From Streptomyces sp. L-9-10 (GTDB lineage Bacteria; Actinomycetota; Actinomycetes; Streptomycetales; Streptomycetaceae): DNA of 64,000 bases. Each line of letters starts with the position of its first letter. The stretch's first letter is position 1. The DNA lies in the NCBI RefSeq assembly GCF_004151105.1, contig NZ_PHRF01000077.1:30150-94149 (forward strand), read 5' to 3'. Shown piece after piece: positions 7,611 to 17,184 of this stretch. Position numbers and translations under genes: made by a program. The notes beneath the pieces were generated by a model that saw only the letters and a program-made list of their open reading frames with translations, was not told where the DNA came from and did no database searches.

Positions 7611-8474
7611 ATGGTGAATGCGGCACTCAAGAAGGTCCTCATCACAGGAGCGGGTACCGGCTTCGGGTATGAAGCCGCCATGCGCTTGGCGGAAAAGAAT
7701 TTCGCTGTGATCGCCGCGGTGGAGATCTACGCCCAGGTCCAGACACTGAAGCGGCAGGCGGCCGAGCGAGGGGTGAGCCTGCAGGTCGAAAAGCTCGATG
7801 TGACCAACGACGGTGATCGTCGCAAAGCCCTCAACTGGGGTGTGGAGATTCTCGTGAACAACGCGGGAATCGGCGAAGGCGGCTCGACAGTTGACATTCC
7901 CGCACCGAACATCCGGCACCAGTTCGAGGTCAACGTCACCGGACCGCTGCTCCTCACTCAGGGGATCGCCAAGCAGATGGTCAAGCGTGGCGCCGGAAGA
8001 ATCGTCTGGGTCTCATCCCGAGAGGGCCTGAACGTCAATCCCTTCACCGGTATCTACTCCGCTTCCAAGCACGCGGTCGAGGCGATCGCCGAAACCATGG
8101 CCTACGAACTGCAGGAGCACAACATCGAAGTCGCCACGGTCAACCCGGGACCATTCCTGACCGGCTTCAACGACCGGATGTTCCAGACCTGGGAGAGCTG
8201 GGAGGACGACCCGTCTCAGCGGATTTTTGACTACTCCAAGCTCGCCTTCCCCCGAACGCAGTTCGATCCTGAAGCGGTCTATGCGACGTTGACGTCCGTC
8301 GCTGCCGGAGAGGTGGACAGTTTCCGTAATCTGGAGCCCACGTCGATGCTCGAAGAGACCAAGCGCCTCCAGCGGGTTCCCTGGGAGCGTAAGGTCACGG
8401 ACGGCCTCGGGACCCGGCATGAGGCGATCCAGCACTCCTACGAGATGCAGCCTGAGACTCCCGTCGCCGGCTGA
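7611..8474 (+). CDS. SDR-family oxidoreductase
   Basis: A 287-residue short-chain dehydrogenase. The cofactor loop is TGAGTGFGYEAA, the NNAG motif is intact (LVNNAGIGEGG), and the catalytic YSASK is at about residue 148, preceded by VSSREG. The C-terminal 80 residues, with a YSKLAFPRTQFDPEAVYATL segment, are longer than in minimal SDRs and resemble the putative-SDR group with extended substrate lids. The AAAGGAAG sequence nine bases before the ATG at 7611 decides the start; an earlier in-frame ATG has no such site. It stands alone between the cellulase and IS3 debris. Confidence 0.88.
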   Translation: MVNAALKKVLITGAGTGFGYEAAMRLAEKNFAVIAAVEIYAQVQTLKRQAAERGVSLQVEKLDVTNDGDRRKALNWGVEILVNNAGIGEGGSTVDIPAPNIRHQFEVNVTGPLLLTQGIAKQMVKRGAGRIVWVSSREGLNVNPFTGIYSASKHAVEAIAETMAYELQEHNIEVATVNPGPFLTGFNDRMFQTWESWEDDPSQRIFDYSKLAFPRTQFDPEAVYATLTSVAAGEVDSFRNLEPTSMLEETKRLQRVPWERKVTDGLGTRHEAIQHSYEMQPETPVAG

Positions 8475-8489
8475 CCGCTTCCCATCACA

Positions 8490-8620
8490 TTGCGGCACAT
8501 CTTTGCCACCCGCACCGAGGCCCGGCTGAGGACCGCCACCTGGATCACCGGGTTCTGCAACACCCACCGGCTACACAGCGTGTGCGGATACCGAAGCCCG
8601 ATCGACTACGAGTTTGACGC
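8490..8620 (+). pseudogene. IS3-family transposase OrfB C-terminal fragment
   Basis: The frame reads FATRTEARLRTATWITGFCN and then THRLHSVCGYRSPIDYE. This is the end of the retroviral-type integrase domain of IS3 OrfB, including its final YN-type segment and SPIDYE tail. Nothing upstream of it belongs to the transposase. Confidence 0.75.
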
Positions 8621-8640
8621 CGGACGACGCCGGAGGTCAG

Positions 8641-8715
8641 GCAGGATCGCGCGCTCCTCCTCCAGCCCACGGACCTTCTTGCGCAGGGCTGCGTTCTCCG
8701 CCTCCGATGGCGTGG
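8641..8715 (-). pseudogene. IS3-family OrfA C-terminal fragment
   Basis: The minus strand encodes SEAENAALRKKVRGLEEERAIL, the leucine-zipper end of IS3 OrfA. It lies in opposite orientation to the adjacent OrfB fragment, so the two pieces derive from rearranged or different copies. Confidence 0.65.
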
Positions 8716-8765
8716 GCGGCTCGGCGGGCACCTCCGCCCGGCGCCCCCGGGGCCGGCTCGCTTCC

Positions 8766-9752
8766 CTACGCCGTCGCCCTCACCTCCGTGCCCAGTTCGC
8801 GTCGGGCGCGGGCCGCGGCGCCGACCGCGACGGAGTCGGAGGCCAGGGCGGCCCGGACCAGGCGGACGGGGTGGCCGCTGACCGGAGGTTCGACGGCGAG
8901 GGCTGACAAAATGGCGGGCTCCAGCAGGGGCCAGGCGCGGCTGACGCCGCCGCCGACGACCACCGTGGTGATGTCGACGACGCCCGCCGTGATGACGATC
9001 GCGTGGGCGATGCCCGCTCCCGCGGCGCGGTACACCGCGAGCGCGTCCTCGTCGCCATGGGCCGCGGCCTCGGCGACTTCACGGGCGGTGAGACGCTGGC
9101 CGGTGCGGTCGGCGTAACGAGCCCCGATGGAGCGGCCGGAGGCCAACGTCTCCAAGTGGCCCCGGCCGCCGCAGGAGCAGGGCAGGTCACCGAAGCCGGG
9201 GATGTGCCCGATCTCGCCGGCCGCGCCGTGCGGACCCACGAACAGAGCCCCGTTGGTCCACAGAGCGCCGCCGACGCCGGTCCCCAGGGTCATGCCGAGG
9301 ACGTCGGCCTCGCCGCGCACCGCTCCGGCGTAGACCTCCCCGTAGAGGAAGGCGTTGACGTCGTTGTCCAGGAAGGCCGGAACGCCCAGGGCCTCCTCGA
9401 CGGCGGCGGTGACGGCGAAGCCGGCCCAGCCGCGGAAGGAGTCGCTCGCGACCAGGATGCGGCCGTTCGCGGAGTCCACCACCCCGGCGGCGCCGATTCC
9501 CGCGCCCACCAGGCGGCCCGGGGTACGGGCCAGCAGCGGGGCGAGTGTGTCGAGCGCGGCGCCGACCATGGCCCGGCCGCCCTCGAGCGCCGGGGTGGCG
9601 GCCTCCGCGTTGTTGAGGACGGTCAGGTCGTCCGAGCAGACCACCACCTGGGTGGTGGTGCCGCCGATGTCGATACCGGCGATCAGCGGCCGGAGGGTGG
9701 TGGGAATGGCCGGGTCCTGCGGGGTGCGGGGGGAGAGGAGAGGTCCGGTCAT
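8766..9752 (-). CDS. ROK-family sugar kinase
   Basis: A 328-residue ROK (repressor, ORF, kinase) protein that phosphorylates a hexose or amino sugar with ATP. The phosphate loop GIDIGGTTTQ lies near residue 26, the catalytic Asp is in FLDNDVNAF, and the zinc-binding cluster is GHIPGF...CSCGGRGHLE. There is no N-terminal winged helix, so it is an enzyme and not a regulator. It is the last gene of the ABC transporter operon and overlaps the ATPase gene by 4 bp (ATGA). This suggests that it acts on the sugar released from, or forming part of, the imported compound. Confidence 0.9.
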   Translation of the reverse strand: MTGPLLSPRTPQDPAIPTTLRPLIAGIDIGGTTTQVVVCSDDLTVLNNAEAATPALEGGRAMVGAALDTLAPLLARTPGRLVGAGIGAAGVVDSANGRILVASDSFRGWAGFAVTAAVEEALGVPAFLDNDVNAFLYGEVYAGAVRGEADVLGMTLGTGVGGALWTNGALFVGPHGAAGEIGHIPGFGDLPCSCGGRGHLETLASGRSIGARYADRTGQRLTAREVAEAAAHGDEDALAVYRAAGAGIAHAIVITAGVVDITTVVVGGGVSRAWPLLEPAILSALAVEPPVSGHPVRLVRAALASDSVAVGAAARARRELGTEVRATA

Positions 9753-11527
9753 GCCTGGGCCTCCGTACGGCCGGCCGCGAGGGTGGCCAGGCGTTCGGCC
9801 CTGCGGCCCCGCTGCACCACCGGGTCGGGCACTGGCACCGCGGCCAGCAGACGGCGTGTGTAGTCGGTCTCCGGATGCAGCAGGGTCGTCCCGGTGGAGC
9901 CCTGCTCCTCGATGCGGCCGGCGCGCATCACGACGACGCGCTGCGCGAAGTGCTGTACGACGGCGAGGTCATGGGAGACGAACAGGCAGGCGAAACCGAG
10001 TTCGTCCTGGAGTTCGGTGATGACCTCCAGGACCGCTTCCTGCACGCTCACGTCGAGCGCGCTGGTGGGTTCGTCGGCGACCAGCAGCCGGGGTTCCAGG
10101 ATCAGGGCTCGGGCCAGGCTGACCCGCTGGCGTTGTCCGCCGGAGAGCTCGCGGGGCGCGCGCCGGGCGAGTTCGCGTGACAGCCGGACCCGGTCGAGTA
10201 CGGCGGCGACCTTGGCCTGCCGGTCTTTGGCGGACAGGTCGCGACGGTGCACCCGGAGGGGTTCGGCGACGCACTCGCCGACGGTCATCCGAGCGTCGAG
10301 GGAGGCCACCGGGTCCTGGAGGACGACACCGATGCCCGCCCGCAGGGCGCGGCGGGCGCGGGCGCGGGTGCGGCCGAGGTCGGCGCCGAACAGGGAGACG
10401 GTGCCGGAGGTGGGCGGGATCAGGCCGAGCGCGACCCGGGCGGCGGTGGACTTGCCGGAGCCGGACTCGCCGACCAGGCCCAGGGTCTCCGCCGGCCCGA
10501 CCCGGAACGACACGCCGTCGAGGGCGCGTACGGCGGCCTTGCCGCGGCCGAACACCACGTCGATGTCGCGCAGTTCGACCACCGTTTCGCTCGCGGGCCC
10601 GCCGGGCCCGGCGGGCGAGGCCGACGGCTCGGCCGCGGAACGGTTCGTCCGGGCCGGCACGGACACGGCCGGCCGGCCGGTGCCGTCCGCGGTCTCGGTG
10701 ACGGCCAGCCGGGGCACGGCGGCCAGCAGGCGCCGGGTGTAGTCGTGGGCGGGGCGCAGCAGGACGTCCTCGACCGGTCCGGTCTCCACGATCTCGCCGT
10801 GGTACATGACGGCGACCCGGTCCGCGAAGTCGGCGACGACGCCCATGTTGTGGGTGACGAGCAGCACGCCGGTGCCGGTGTCGGCGGCGAGTCGGCGCAG
10901 CAGGTCGAGGATCTCGGCCTGCACGGTCACGTCGAGGGCGGTGGTCGGCTCGTCGGCGATGAGCAGGCCGGGCTCGTTGGCGATGGCCATGGCGATCACG
11001 ACCCGCTGGCGCTGTCCGCCGGAGAGCTGGAACGGGTAGGTGTGGGCGCGCTTCTCCGGTTCGGGGATGCCGACCCTGCGCAGCAGTTCGACGGCCTCGG
11101 CGGCGGCGTCCTTGGCGGACACCTCGCGGTGGTTGCGGATCACCTCGGTGATCTGCTTCCCGATCCGGGTGAGCGGGTCGAGTGCGGTGGCCGGCTCCTG
11201 GAACACCATGGAGACGGTCTTGCCGCGCAGCGCCGCGAGGCCGTTCTCCGAGGCGCCGACGATCTGGGTGCCCGCGATGACGGCGCTGCCGGTGGCCTGG
11301 GCGTTCCCGTCGAGCAGGCCCATCGCGGCGAGCGCGATGGTCGACTTGCCGGAGCCGGACTCGCCGACCAGGGCCAGCGTCTCGCCCGGCCGGACCTGGA
11401 GGGACACGCCCTTGACCGCGGGTACGTCGCCGGTCTCGGTGGTGAAGACGACGCCGAGGTCGTCGAGTTCGAGGATCGGGCCGGACGCCGCGGTGCGGGC
11501 GGCGGAGCCCTTGGTGGTGGCGGTCAT
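9749..11527 (-). CDS. Oligopeptide/nickel-type ABC transporter, fused double ATPase
   Basis: The 592-residue cytoplasmic protein carries two complete OppD/OppF-like nucleotide-binding domains in tandem, powering import. Domain 1 (about residues 15-275) has GESGSGKS, LSGGQRQR and LLIADEPTTALD. Domain 2 (about 315-570) repeats GESGSGKS, LSGGQRQR and LLVADEPTSALD. A Pro/Ala-rich linker joins them. The start at 11527 overlaps the stop of the upstream permease by 4 bp; a long in-frame extension upstream only covers the permease gene and was discarded. In most genomes the two ATPases are separate genes, but fused forms are frequent in actinomycetes. Confidence 0.93.
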   Translation of the reverse strand: MTATTKGSAARTAASGPILELDDLGVVFTTETGDVPAVKGVSLQVRPGETLALVGESGSGKSTIALAAMGLLDGNAQATGSAVIAGTQIVGASENGLAALRGKTVSMVFQEPATALDPLTRIGKQITEVIRNHREVSAKDAAAEAVELLRRVGIPEPEKRAHTYPFQLSGGQRQRVVIAMAIANEPGLLIADEPTTALDVTVQAEILDLLRRLAADTGTGVLLVTHNMGVVADFADRVAVMYHGEIVETGPVEDVLLRPAHDYTRRLLAAVPRLAVTETADGTGRPAVSVPARTNRSAAEPSASPAGPGGPASETVVELRDIDVVFGRGKAAVRALDGVSFRVGPAETLGLVGESGSGKSTAARVALGLIPPTSGTVSLFGADLGRTRARARRALRAGIGVVLQDPVASLDARMTVGECVAEPLRVHRRDLSAKDRQAKVAAVLDRVRLSRELARRAPRELSGGQRQRVSLARALILEPRLLVADEPTSALDVSVQEAVLEVITELQDELGFACLFVSHDLAVVQHFAQRVVVMRAGRIEEQGSTGTTLLHPETDYTRRLLAAVPVPDPVVQRGRRAERLATLAAGRTEAQA

Positions 11528-12423
11528 CCGCGTCCCCTCACATCGAATGCGTCGCGGAGTCCGTCCCCGATCGCGTTGAACGCCCACACCACGAGGATGA
11601 TGGCCAGGCCGGGCGGCAGGATGAGCCACCAGTAGCCGGAGTATGCGGCGGTGAGACCGGCGGAGAGCATGCCGCCCCAGTCGGTCTGTGGCGGCCGGAC
11701 TCCCATACCCAGATAGGAGACGTAGGCGACCAGCAGGATGGCGTCGGCGACCTGGAAGGTCGCGGCGACGATGATGGTGGAGACCGAGTTCGGCAGGATG
11801 TGACGCAGGATCGCACGGGCGTGCGTGCCGCCGGTGGCACGCAGGGTCAGGACGTAGTCCCGGTTCTTCAGGGTCAGCGTCTCGGCGCGGACCAGCCGGG
11901 ACGGCACCAGCCAGGACACCAGGCCCAGGATGACGACGAGACCGGTCAGGCCCGGCGTGGCGATGGCGGAGACCACCAGCAGGATGAACAGCGCGGGGAT
12001 GGCGATGCCGGCGTCGACGATCCGCATCATCACGGCGTCGATCCAGCCGCCCGCGTAACCGGCGGCGGCGCCCCACAGAGTGCCGATGACGGTGGCGAGG
12101 ACGCCCGCGGCGACGCCGACGATCAGGGAGACCTTGCCGCCGTACATCAACCTGCCCAGCTCGTCGTGGCCGACGGCGTCGGTACCGAGCCAGTGCGCGC
12201 CGCTGGGGGCGAGGTTGACCTGCTGGAGCATGGTGTGGGTCTGGTCGGTGGAGTACACCAGCGGACCGGCGAAGCAGAAGAGGAAGAAGAAGACCACGAC
12301 GGCGAGTCCGACGACGGCCAGCTTGTTGCGCAGGAAGCGGCGGACGGCGAGCCGTGCGCCGGAGGCCTCACGCGGCGGGGCGGCTTTCGCCGGGCCCAGG
12401 TCCGGCTGGATGACGGCGCTCAT
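11524..12423 (-). CDS. ABC transporter permease, DppC/OppC type
   Basis: A 299-residue inner-membrane permease. An N-terminal helix (AVVGLAVVVFFFLFCFAGPLVY) is followed by a periplasmic loop beginning HWLGTDAVGHD, the hallmark of the OppC group. Five more helices contain the cytoplasmic EAA-type loop (RATGGTHARAILRHILPNSV) that contacts the ATPase. It overlaps its neighbours by 4 bp on both sides, showing tight translational coupling. Confidence 0.92.
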   Translation of the reverse strand: MSAVIQPDLGPAKAAPPREASGARLAVRRFLRNKLAVVGLAVVVFFFLFCFAGPLVYSTDQTHTMLQQVNLAPSGAHWLGTDAVGHDELGRLMYGGKVSLIVGVAAGVLATVIGTLWGAAAGYAGGWIDAVMMRIVDAGIAIPALFILLVVSAIATPGLTGLVVILGLVSWLVPSRLVRAETLTLKNRDYVLTLRATGGTHARAILRHILPNSVSTIIVAATFQVADAILLVAYVSYLGMGVRPPQTDWGGMLSAGLTAAYSGYWWLILPPGLAIILVVWAFNAIGDGLRDAFDVRGRG

Positions 12424-13379
12424 GCCCGGCCTGCCTTCACTCGGGGGTCGATGATCCGCTGGACGATGTCGGCGAGCAGGGTGCCGACGACGGTGGCGAC
12501 GGCGATCACCAGGACGCAGCCCAGCAGGACCGGGTAGTCGGAGGACTGCGCCGCGGTCCAGAACAGCAGCCCCATGCCGGGGTAGTTGAAGAGTTGCTCG
12601 ACGACCAGGGCACCGCCGAAGAGCACCGGCACGTAGTAGCCGAGCATGGCGACCACGGGCGTCAGCGAGTTGCGGAACACGTGCCGCCACAGGATGGCGC
12701 GGGCGCGGGAGCCGCCGGCCCTGGCCGTGCGGACGTAGTCCTCGGAGAGGTTCTCCAGGGTGGCCGCCCGCATATAGCGGCTGAACACCGCGACCATGGA
12801 GGCCGCGCCCGCGACCACCGGCAGTACCAGGGCCTGCGGTTCGGAGATCACCTGGCCCAGCGTCTCGCCCTGCGGAGCCTGCGACGGGAACCACGCCAGC
12901 CCCTGGCTGAAGACCAGCACCAGGATCAGCCCGAGGAAGTACACGGGCGTGGAGTAGGCGATGAAGCTCAGTGTGGTGATGACGTAGTCCACCGGCTTGT
13001 TGCGGCGCACGGCCTGCCACATGCCCATCGGGATGGCGAGGACGAGGCCGACGAGAGCCGACAGCATGGTGAGGACCAAGGTCTTCGGCAGCCGCTCGGT
13101 GATGAGCTGGGAGACCGGCTCGTTGAGGGTGTACGAGGTCCCGAGGTCCCCGTGCAGCAGTTGGCCGAGGTAGTAGAAGTACTGCACGGGCAGGGGTTTG
13201 TCGAGGCCCTGTTCGTGGTTGAAGTGGGCGATCTGCTGTGCGGTGGCCTGCGGCCCGAGGATCCCGCGCGCGGGGCCTCCGGGCAGGGCGTGCAGCAGGC
13301 CGAAGACGACAATCGTCACGATGACGATCACCGCGACGGCCTGCAGGACGCGTCTGATCAGATACGAGGAAGTACTCAT
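12420..13379 (-). CDS. ABC transporter permease, DppB/OppB type
   Basis: A 319-residue inner-membrane permease starting MSTSSYLIRRVLQAV. Its six helices include the OppB-typical GLDKPLPVQYFYYLGQLLHGDLG periplasmic segment, and the EAA-type loop is RTARAGGSRARAILW. The start at 13379 is the first residue of the family alignment; the long in-frame upstream extension has no membrane-protein features. It follows the binding-protein gene at about 170 bp and pairs with the OppC-like permease. Confidence 0.92.
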   Translation of the reverse strand: MSTSSYLIRRVLQAVAVIVIVTIVVFGLLHALPGGPARGILGPQATAQQIAHFNHEQGLDKPLPVQYFYYLGQLLHGDLGTSYTLNEPVSQLITERLPKTLVLTMLSALVGLVLAIPMGMWQAVRRNKPVDYVITTLSFIAYSTPVYFLGLILVLVFSQGLAWFPSQAPQGETLGQVISEPQALVLPVVAGAASMVAVFSRYMRAATLENLSEDYVRTARAGGSRARAILWRHVFRNSLTPVVAMLGYYVPVLFGGALVVEQLFNYPGMGLLFWTAAQSSDYPVLLGCVLVIAVATVVGTLLADIVQRIIDPRVKAGRA

Positions 13380-13550
13380 GTGTTTTCCGGTCGCTTCGTC
13401 TCTGTGGTGCGCGCGGGCGTCACTGCGACGTGGAGTGTCGGCGTGGCGGGTGCCGGTGCGGCGGGGGCGCGAGGGGTGCGCGCGGGTCCCGGGGCGGCCC
13501 GTCCGGGGTGGACGGGCGACTCCGAAGGCCCGCGCGGGCACCGACCGGGC

Positions 13551-15368
13551 TTACTTGGTCCACTTCCACATGGCGGGGTGGAAGTTGGCGAGGGAGTCCT
13601 GGGCGAAGCCGCCGAGGCCGTTCTTGACCACGGAGATCTGGTAATCGGGCTCCGGCAGCCAGATCACGGGGAGATCCTTGGCGAGCGCGGCGCTGTACTT
13701 CCGCACCGCCTCGTTCGAGGAGGACGTGGTGGTTTCGGTGATCAGCTTGTCGACCTCGGCGTTGGAGTAGCTGCCGAAGTTGGAGCCGCCGCCGGTGGCG
13801 AAGAGCGAGTCACCGCTCGGGTAGGCGGGGAAGTACCAGCTGCCCGCGGTGCCGAAGAAGGACAGCTGCCACGTGCAGCCCGACTCGTCGGCGGTGCACT
13901 GGCCTGACTGCGACAGGACGGAGTTGACCGGGGCGGTCTTGATGCTGAACTTGATTCCGGTCTTCGCGAACGACGACTGCAGCGCGCTCATCATGTTGTC
14001 CGTCACGGTCGAGCCGGACTGGGACAGCACCTGCATCTCGAACGTGGTGCCCTTGTCGACGCCCGCACCGCACTGGTTGTCGCCGGTGCCGGGACTGGTG
14101 CACACCATGGTGCCGCCCTGTTCGGTCCAGCCGTGGTCGGTGAGAAGCTTCTTCGCCTTGGCCGTGTCGAACGGGTACGGGTTGGTCTTCTGCTCCGGGG
14201 AGACGAAGGACGAGTCCTGGCCCTGCGGAACCGGGCCGTAGGTGGGGACGGCGGTGCCGTTGAAGACCACCTTGGAGAGGGTGGTCTGGTCCACCGACAT
14301 CTGGATCGCCTGGCGGGCGTACAACTGCTTGAACACCGAGCCCATGGCGGGGTTGTTGAAGTTGTAGGGCATGTAGGTGATCGCCCAGCCGGTCCACGGC
14401 TTCACCGAGTAGCCCCTGGCTTTGAAGGACGACTCCTGGCTCAGGTCAGTGGCGTTGATGTAGCCGTAGTCGACGGTGCCGGCGCGGAGGGCGTTCGCCT
14501 CGGCGTCGGCCGTGGTGAACGGCAGCAGATTGACGTTCTTGATGTTGGCCTTGCCACCGCCGTCGTACTTCGCGTTGGCGGTCAGCTCGACCTTGCCCGC
14601 GGTGGAGAACGACTTGATGGTGTACGGGCCGCTGACCGTCTTCCACAACGGGTCGGTCGCGTAGCCGGAGATCTTCTTGGCGGCGTTGTTGAGATACGTC
14701 CAGACCTTCTTGGCACCGGCGGCGGTGCGGTCCAGGTCGGAGACGGCGCCGGGGTCGCTGGTCTTGTCCCAGACGTGCTGCGGCATCGGGCGGATCATGC
14801 TCAGCTCGTTGGCGAGCATCCACTCCTGGTTGTACGCCTTGTCGAAAGTGATCGTGAAGTGCGTGTCGTCGATCGTCTTGAAGGAGGTCCAGTTGTCCGG
14901 CGCCTTGCCCGGGCTGAAGCTTGCCCAGTCTTCCTTGTTGGCCTTGACCAGGGCGAACCAGAACTCCACGTCGCGTGAGGTGATCTGCTTGCCGTCGCTC
15001 CAGTGACGATCGCCGAGGGTGACCGTCACGCTCTTGCTGTCCGCGGCGAACTTCGCGTCGGTGGCCAGCGAGTTGTCCTTGTTCCATCCGACCTTGCCGG
15101 TGGAGCCGTCGTACGCGATCAGCGGCTCCCAGACGGCCTGGGATATGGAGGAGTTGTTGGTGTTCAGGTGCGAGGCGGTGCCGACCGGGAGGATCCAGTT
15201 CGGCGTGAAGTTCGCCGGGAGCGCGTAGTTGATGGTGTCCGACGACGCCGAGCCGGAGGACGACGAGGTACCACCTCCGGAACAGCCGGTGAGCAGCGCG
15301 CCGGTGGTGACGGCGGCACCCGCGACGAGGGCCCAGCGGCGGCCTGCGGCCGTGTAAGCAAGGGACAT
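13551..15368 (-). CDS. ABC transporter substrate-binding lipoprotein (SBP_bac_5)
   Basis: A 605-residue lipoprotein, the extracellular receptor of the importer. The signal peptide ends in the lipobox ALLTGC with Cys29, followed by a Ser-rich linker. The body is the cluster C (peptide/nickel/oligosaccharide) fold, with the typical ISQAVWEPLIAYDG, HWSDGKQITSRDVEFW and FKQLYARQAIQMSVDQ segments. A GAGGAG ribosome binding site precedes the ATG at 15368. The ROK kinase at the operon end and the ROK repressor opposite make a sugar-containing ligand as likely as a peptide. Confidence 0.93.
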   Translation of the reverse strand: MSLAYTAAGRRWALVAGAAVTTGALLTGCSGGGTSSSSGSASSDTINYALPANFTPNWILPVGTASHLNTNNSSISQAVWEPLIAYDGSTGKVGWNKDNSLATDAKFAADSKSVTVTLGDRHWSDGKQITSRDVEFWFALVKANKEDWASFSPGKAPDNWTSFKTIDDTHFTITFDKAYNQEWMLANELSMIRPMPQHVWDKTSDPGAVSDLDRTAAGAKKVWTYLNNAAKKISGYATDPLWKTVSGPYTIKSFSTAGKVELTANAKYDGGGKANIKNVNLLPFTTADAEANALRAGTVDYGYINATDLSQESSFKARGYSVKPWTGWAITYMPYNFNNPAMGSVFKQLYARQAIQMSVDQTTLSKVVFNGTAVPTYGPVPQGQDSSFVSPEQKTNPYPFDTAKAKKLLTDHGWTEQGGTMVCTSPGTGDNQCGAGVDKGTTFEMQVLSQSGSTVTDNMMSALQSSFAKTGIKFSIKTAPVNSVLSQSGQCTADESGCTWQLSFFGTAGSWYFPAYPSGDSLFATGGGSNFGSYSNAEVDKLITETTTSSSNEAVRKYSAALAKDLPVIWLPEPDYQISVVKNGLGGFAQDSLANFHPAMWKWTK

Positions 15369-15559
15369 TACTCTCCTCAGAGTGAAAGGACCCGCATACG
15401 TCCCGGGAGACCGGGTCGGCGCCGCGGGGTCGGCGCTGCGTACGGCGACAGTCAACGACGGACGTGCCGAACAAACAAACAAGAATTAGTAAAAAGTAAG
15501 TTTCTGTGATCTCGATAAGGTCACATCCATCCGCTCCAGACGTCTCGGGAGGTGTCTAT

Positions 15560-15584
15560 GAGTCAATTTGAGGCGATTTGACTC
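15560..15584. promoter_or_regulatory. Candidate ROK repressor operator
   Basis: GAGTCAA and TTGACTC form a perfect 7-bp inverted repeat with an AT-rich 11-bp spacer, midway in the 316-bp divergent promoter region between the binding-protein gene and the ROK regulator. ROK repressors such as Mlc and NagC bind long AT-rich palindromes of this size. The function is inferred from position. Confidence 0.5.
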
Positions 15585-15684
15585 GTGTCGGCGCTCTTCA
15601 CTTTCTTCGTAAAGCTGTTCCTCGCCCGCCTGGACGGGGCGTACTGTCTCCGTCACACACACCGTTGCGGAAGTTACTTCGTAC

Positions 15685-16932
15685 ATGACTGAAATAAGTG
15701 CACGGGACAAGACCGTCAAGGGCGTGTCCCAGAGGGGCACGACCACCCTCGCCATGCGGGTCCTCGAACTCGTCGCCTCGGGCCAGGCATCGTCCCGCGC
15801 CGAACTCGCGGAACTCCTCGGCACGGCCGCCTCCACCATCTCCCTCACCGTGGCTCAGTTGGTCGAGCGCGGGCTCATCGCCGAGGAGGGCACCCAGTCC
15901 TCCACCGGCGGCCGCCCCCGCAGGGTCCTCAGGGCGGGCAGCAGCGACGAGTACGCCGTCGCCGCCGATGTCGGCGGCCGCCATGCCCGGATCGGTGTGG
16001 TGCTCCCGGGCGGCGGTGTCCGTGACGTCGCCAACGTCCCGTTCGAGGTCGCCGACGGTCCCGAGGCCGCCCTGCCGAGGCTCATCGAGCACCTGGAGTC
16101 CCTTGCCGAGGAGCGTGGACGCGACCGGCTCCGGGGCGTCGGGCTCTCCCTGCCCGGCCCGGTGGACGTCAACTCCGGCGCGGTCGTCATGCCGTCCCGG
16201 ATGCTCGGCTGGAACCGCTTCCCGGTCGCCGCTTGGCTGGAGGAGCGCTTCGGGGTCCCGGTCGCCGTCGACAACGACGCCAACTGCATGGTGGTCGGCG
16301 AGCAGAGTGTCAGGCCCGCCGAGCACCGGCAGGCGATCATGGTGAAGATCGGCTCGGCAATCGGTGCCGGTGTCATAGCCGACGGTCGCCTCTACCGGGG
16401 CGCCACCGGAGCCGCCGGCGACATCACCCACATCCGCATCGACGGCGGCGCCGACATCCCCTGTTCCTGTGGCAACACCGGCTGCCTGGAGACGGTGGCG
16501 TCCGGCGCCGCGCTCGTCCGCATCCTGCGCGAACGCGGTCTCGACGTCGCCAGCCCCGAGGACGTGGTACGGCTCGCCACCGACGCCGACCCGGAAGCCA
16601 CCCGCGCCGTCCGCAGGGCCGGCGACCACCTCGGCCAGGTGCTCGCCGCGAACGTCAACTTCTTCAACCCGGACGCCGTCTACCTCGGCGGCATCCTCTC
16701 CACCCTCGAACCGTTCGTCGCCGCGGTGCGCAGCAAGCTCTACGAAAGCTGCCACCCGCTGGTGACCGAACACCTCACCATCGAGCGGGCCAGTCTCGGC
16801 GCCGACGCCGGCCTGGTCGGCGCCGGACTCTTCGCCCTCCAGCGCGCCCTGACCCGCGCCCTCGGCGACATCGGCCGCGGCGCCCCCGGCGACGACCGGC
16901 AGCACACCGCCACGAGCCGCGGAAGGATCTGA
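15685..16932 (+). CDS. ROK-family transcriptional repressor
   Basis: A 415-residue regulator made of an N-terminal winged helix (residues about 20-80, with SSRAELAELLGTAASTISLTV as the recognition region) and a ROK sugar-sensing domain. The latter has a glycine-rich loop AADVGGRHARIGV, the FGVPVAVDNDAN segment and the zinc cluster CSCGNTGCLE. It is divergent from the ABC/ROK-kinase operon and upstream of the M81-CutC pair. It most likely represses the importer until the imported sugar or its phosphate binds. Confidence 0.92.
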   Translation: MTEISARDKTVKGVSQRGTTTLAMRVLELVASGQASSRAELAELLGTAASTISLTVAQLVERGLIAEEGTQSSTGGRPRRVLRAGSSDEYAVAADVGGRHARIGVVLPGGGVRDVANVPFEVADGPEAALPRLIEHLESLAEERGRDRLRGVGLSLPGPVDVNSGAVVMPSRMLGWNRFPVAAWLEERFGVPVAVDNDANCMVVGEQSVRPAEHRQAIMVKIGSAIGAGVIADGRLYRGATGAAGDITHIRIDGGADIPCSCGNTGCLETVASGAALVRILRERGLDVASPEDVVRLATDADPEATRAVRRAGDHLGQVLAANVNFFNPDAVYLGGILSTLEPFVAAVRSKLYESCHPLVTEHLTIERASLGADAGLVGAGLFALQRALTRALGDIGRGAPGDDRQHTATSRGRI

Positions 16933-17039
16933 CGCCGCTGCAAAAAGCCTGACAGTCCCGGAAATTACTCCGTGCCCGCGGCGACGTACCCGCCCGGAAG
17001 CCGCGGTCCGTACGCCGGCTCCCGGACGATCCACCGGTT

Positions 17040-17073
17040 CCAGGCCCCCGAGCCCTGAGCCCAGGGGGCCTGG
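17040..17073 (+). terminator. Hairpin between ROK repressor and M81 gene
   Basis: CCAGGCCCCC and its complement form a perfect 10-bp stem with a 14-base loop, about 110 bp after the repressor stop codon. It would separate repressor transcription from the M81-CutC unit. Confidence 0.65.
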
Positions 17074-17184
17074 TCCAGGGGCCACTTCCGAAGTCCCCGC
17101 ACCCGCCCGGTACCGAAGTCCGTGGCACGCCCCCGTGGCGGACCGCGGAACCCGCCTCACGCACCACACCCCGTCCGAGGAGCC

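Noticed and set aside
11528..12076. N-terminal extension of the double ATPase
   Set aside because: The extension overlaps the permease gene in another frame and is Arg/Gly-rich, and the GESGSGKS-containing domain begins just after the 11527 start.
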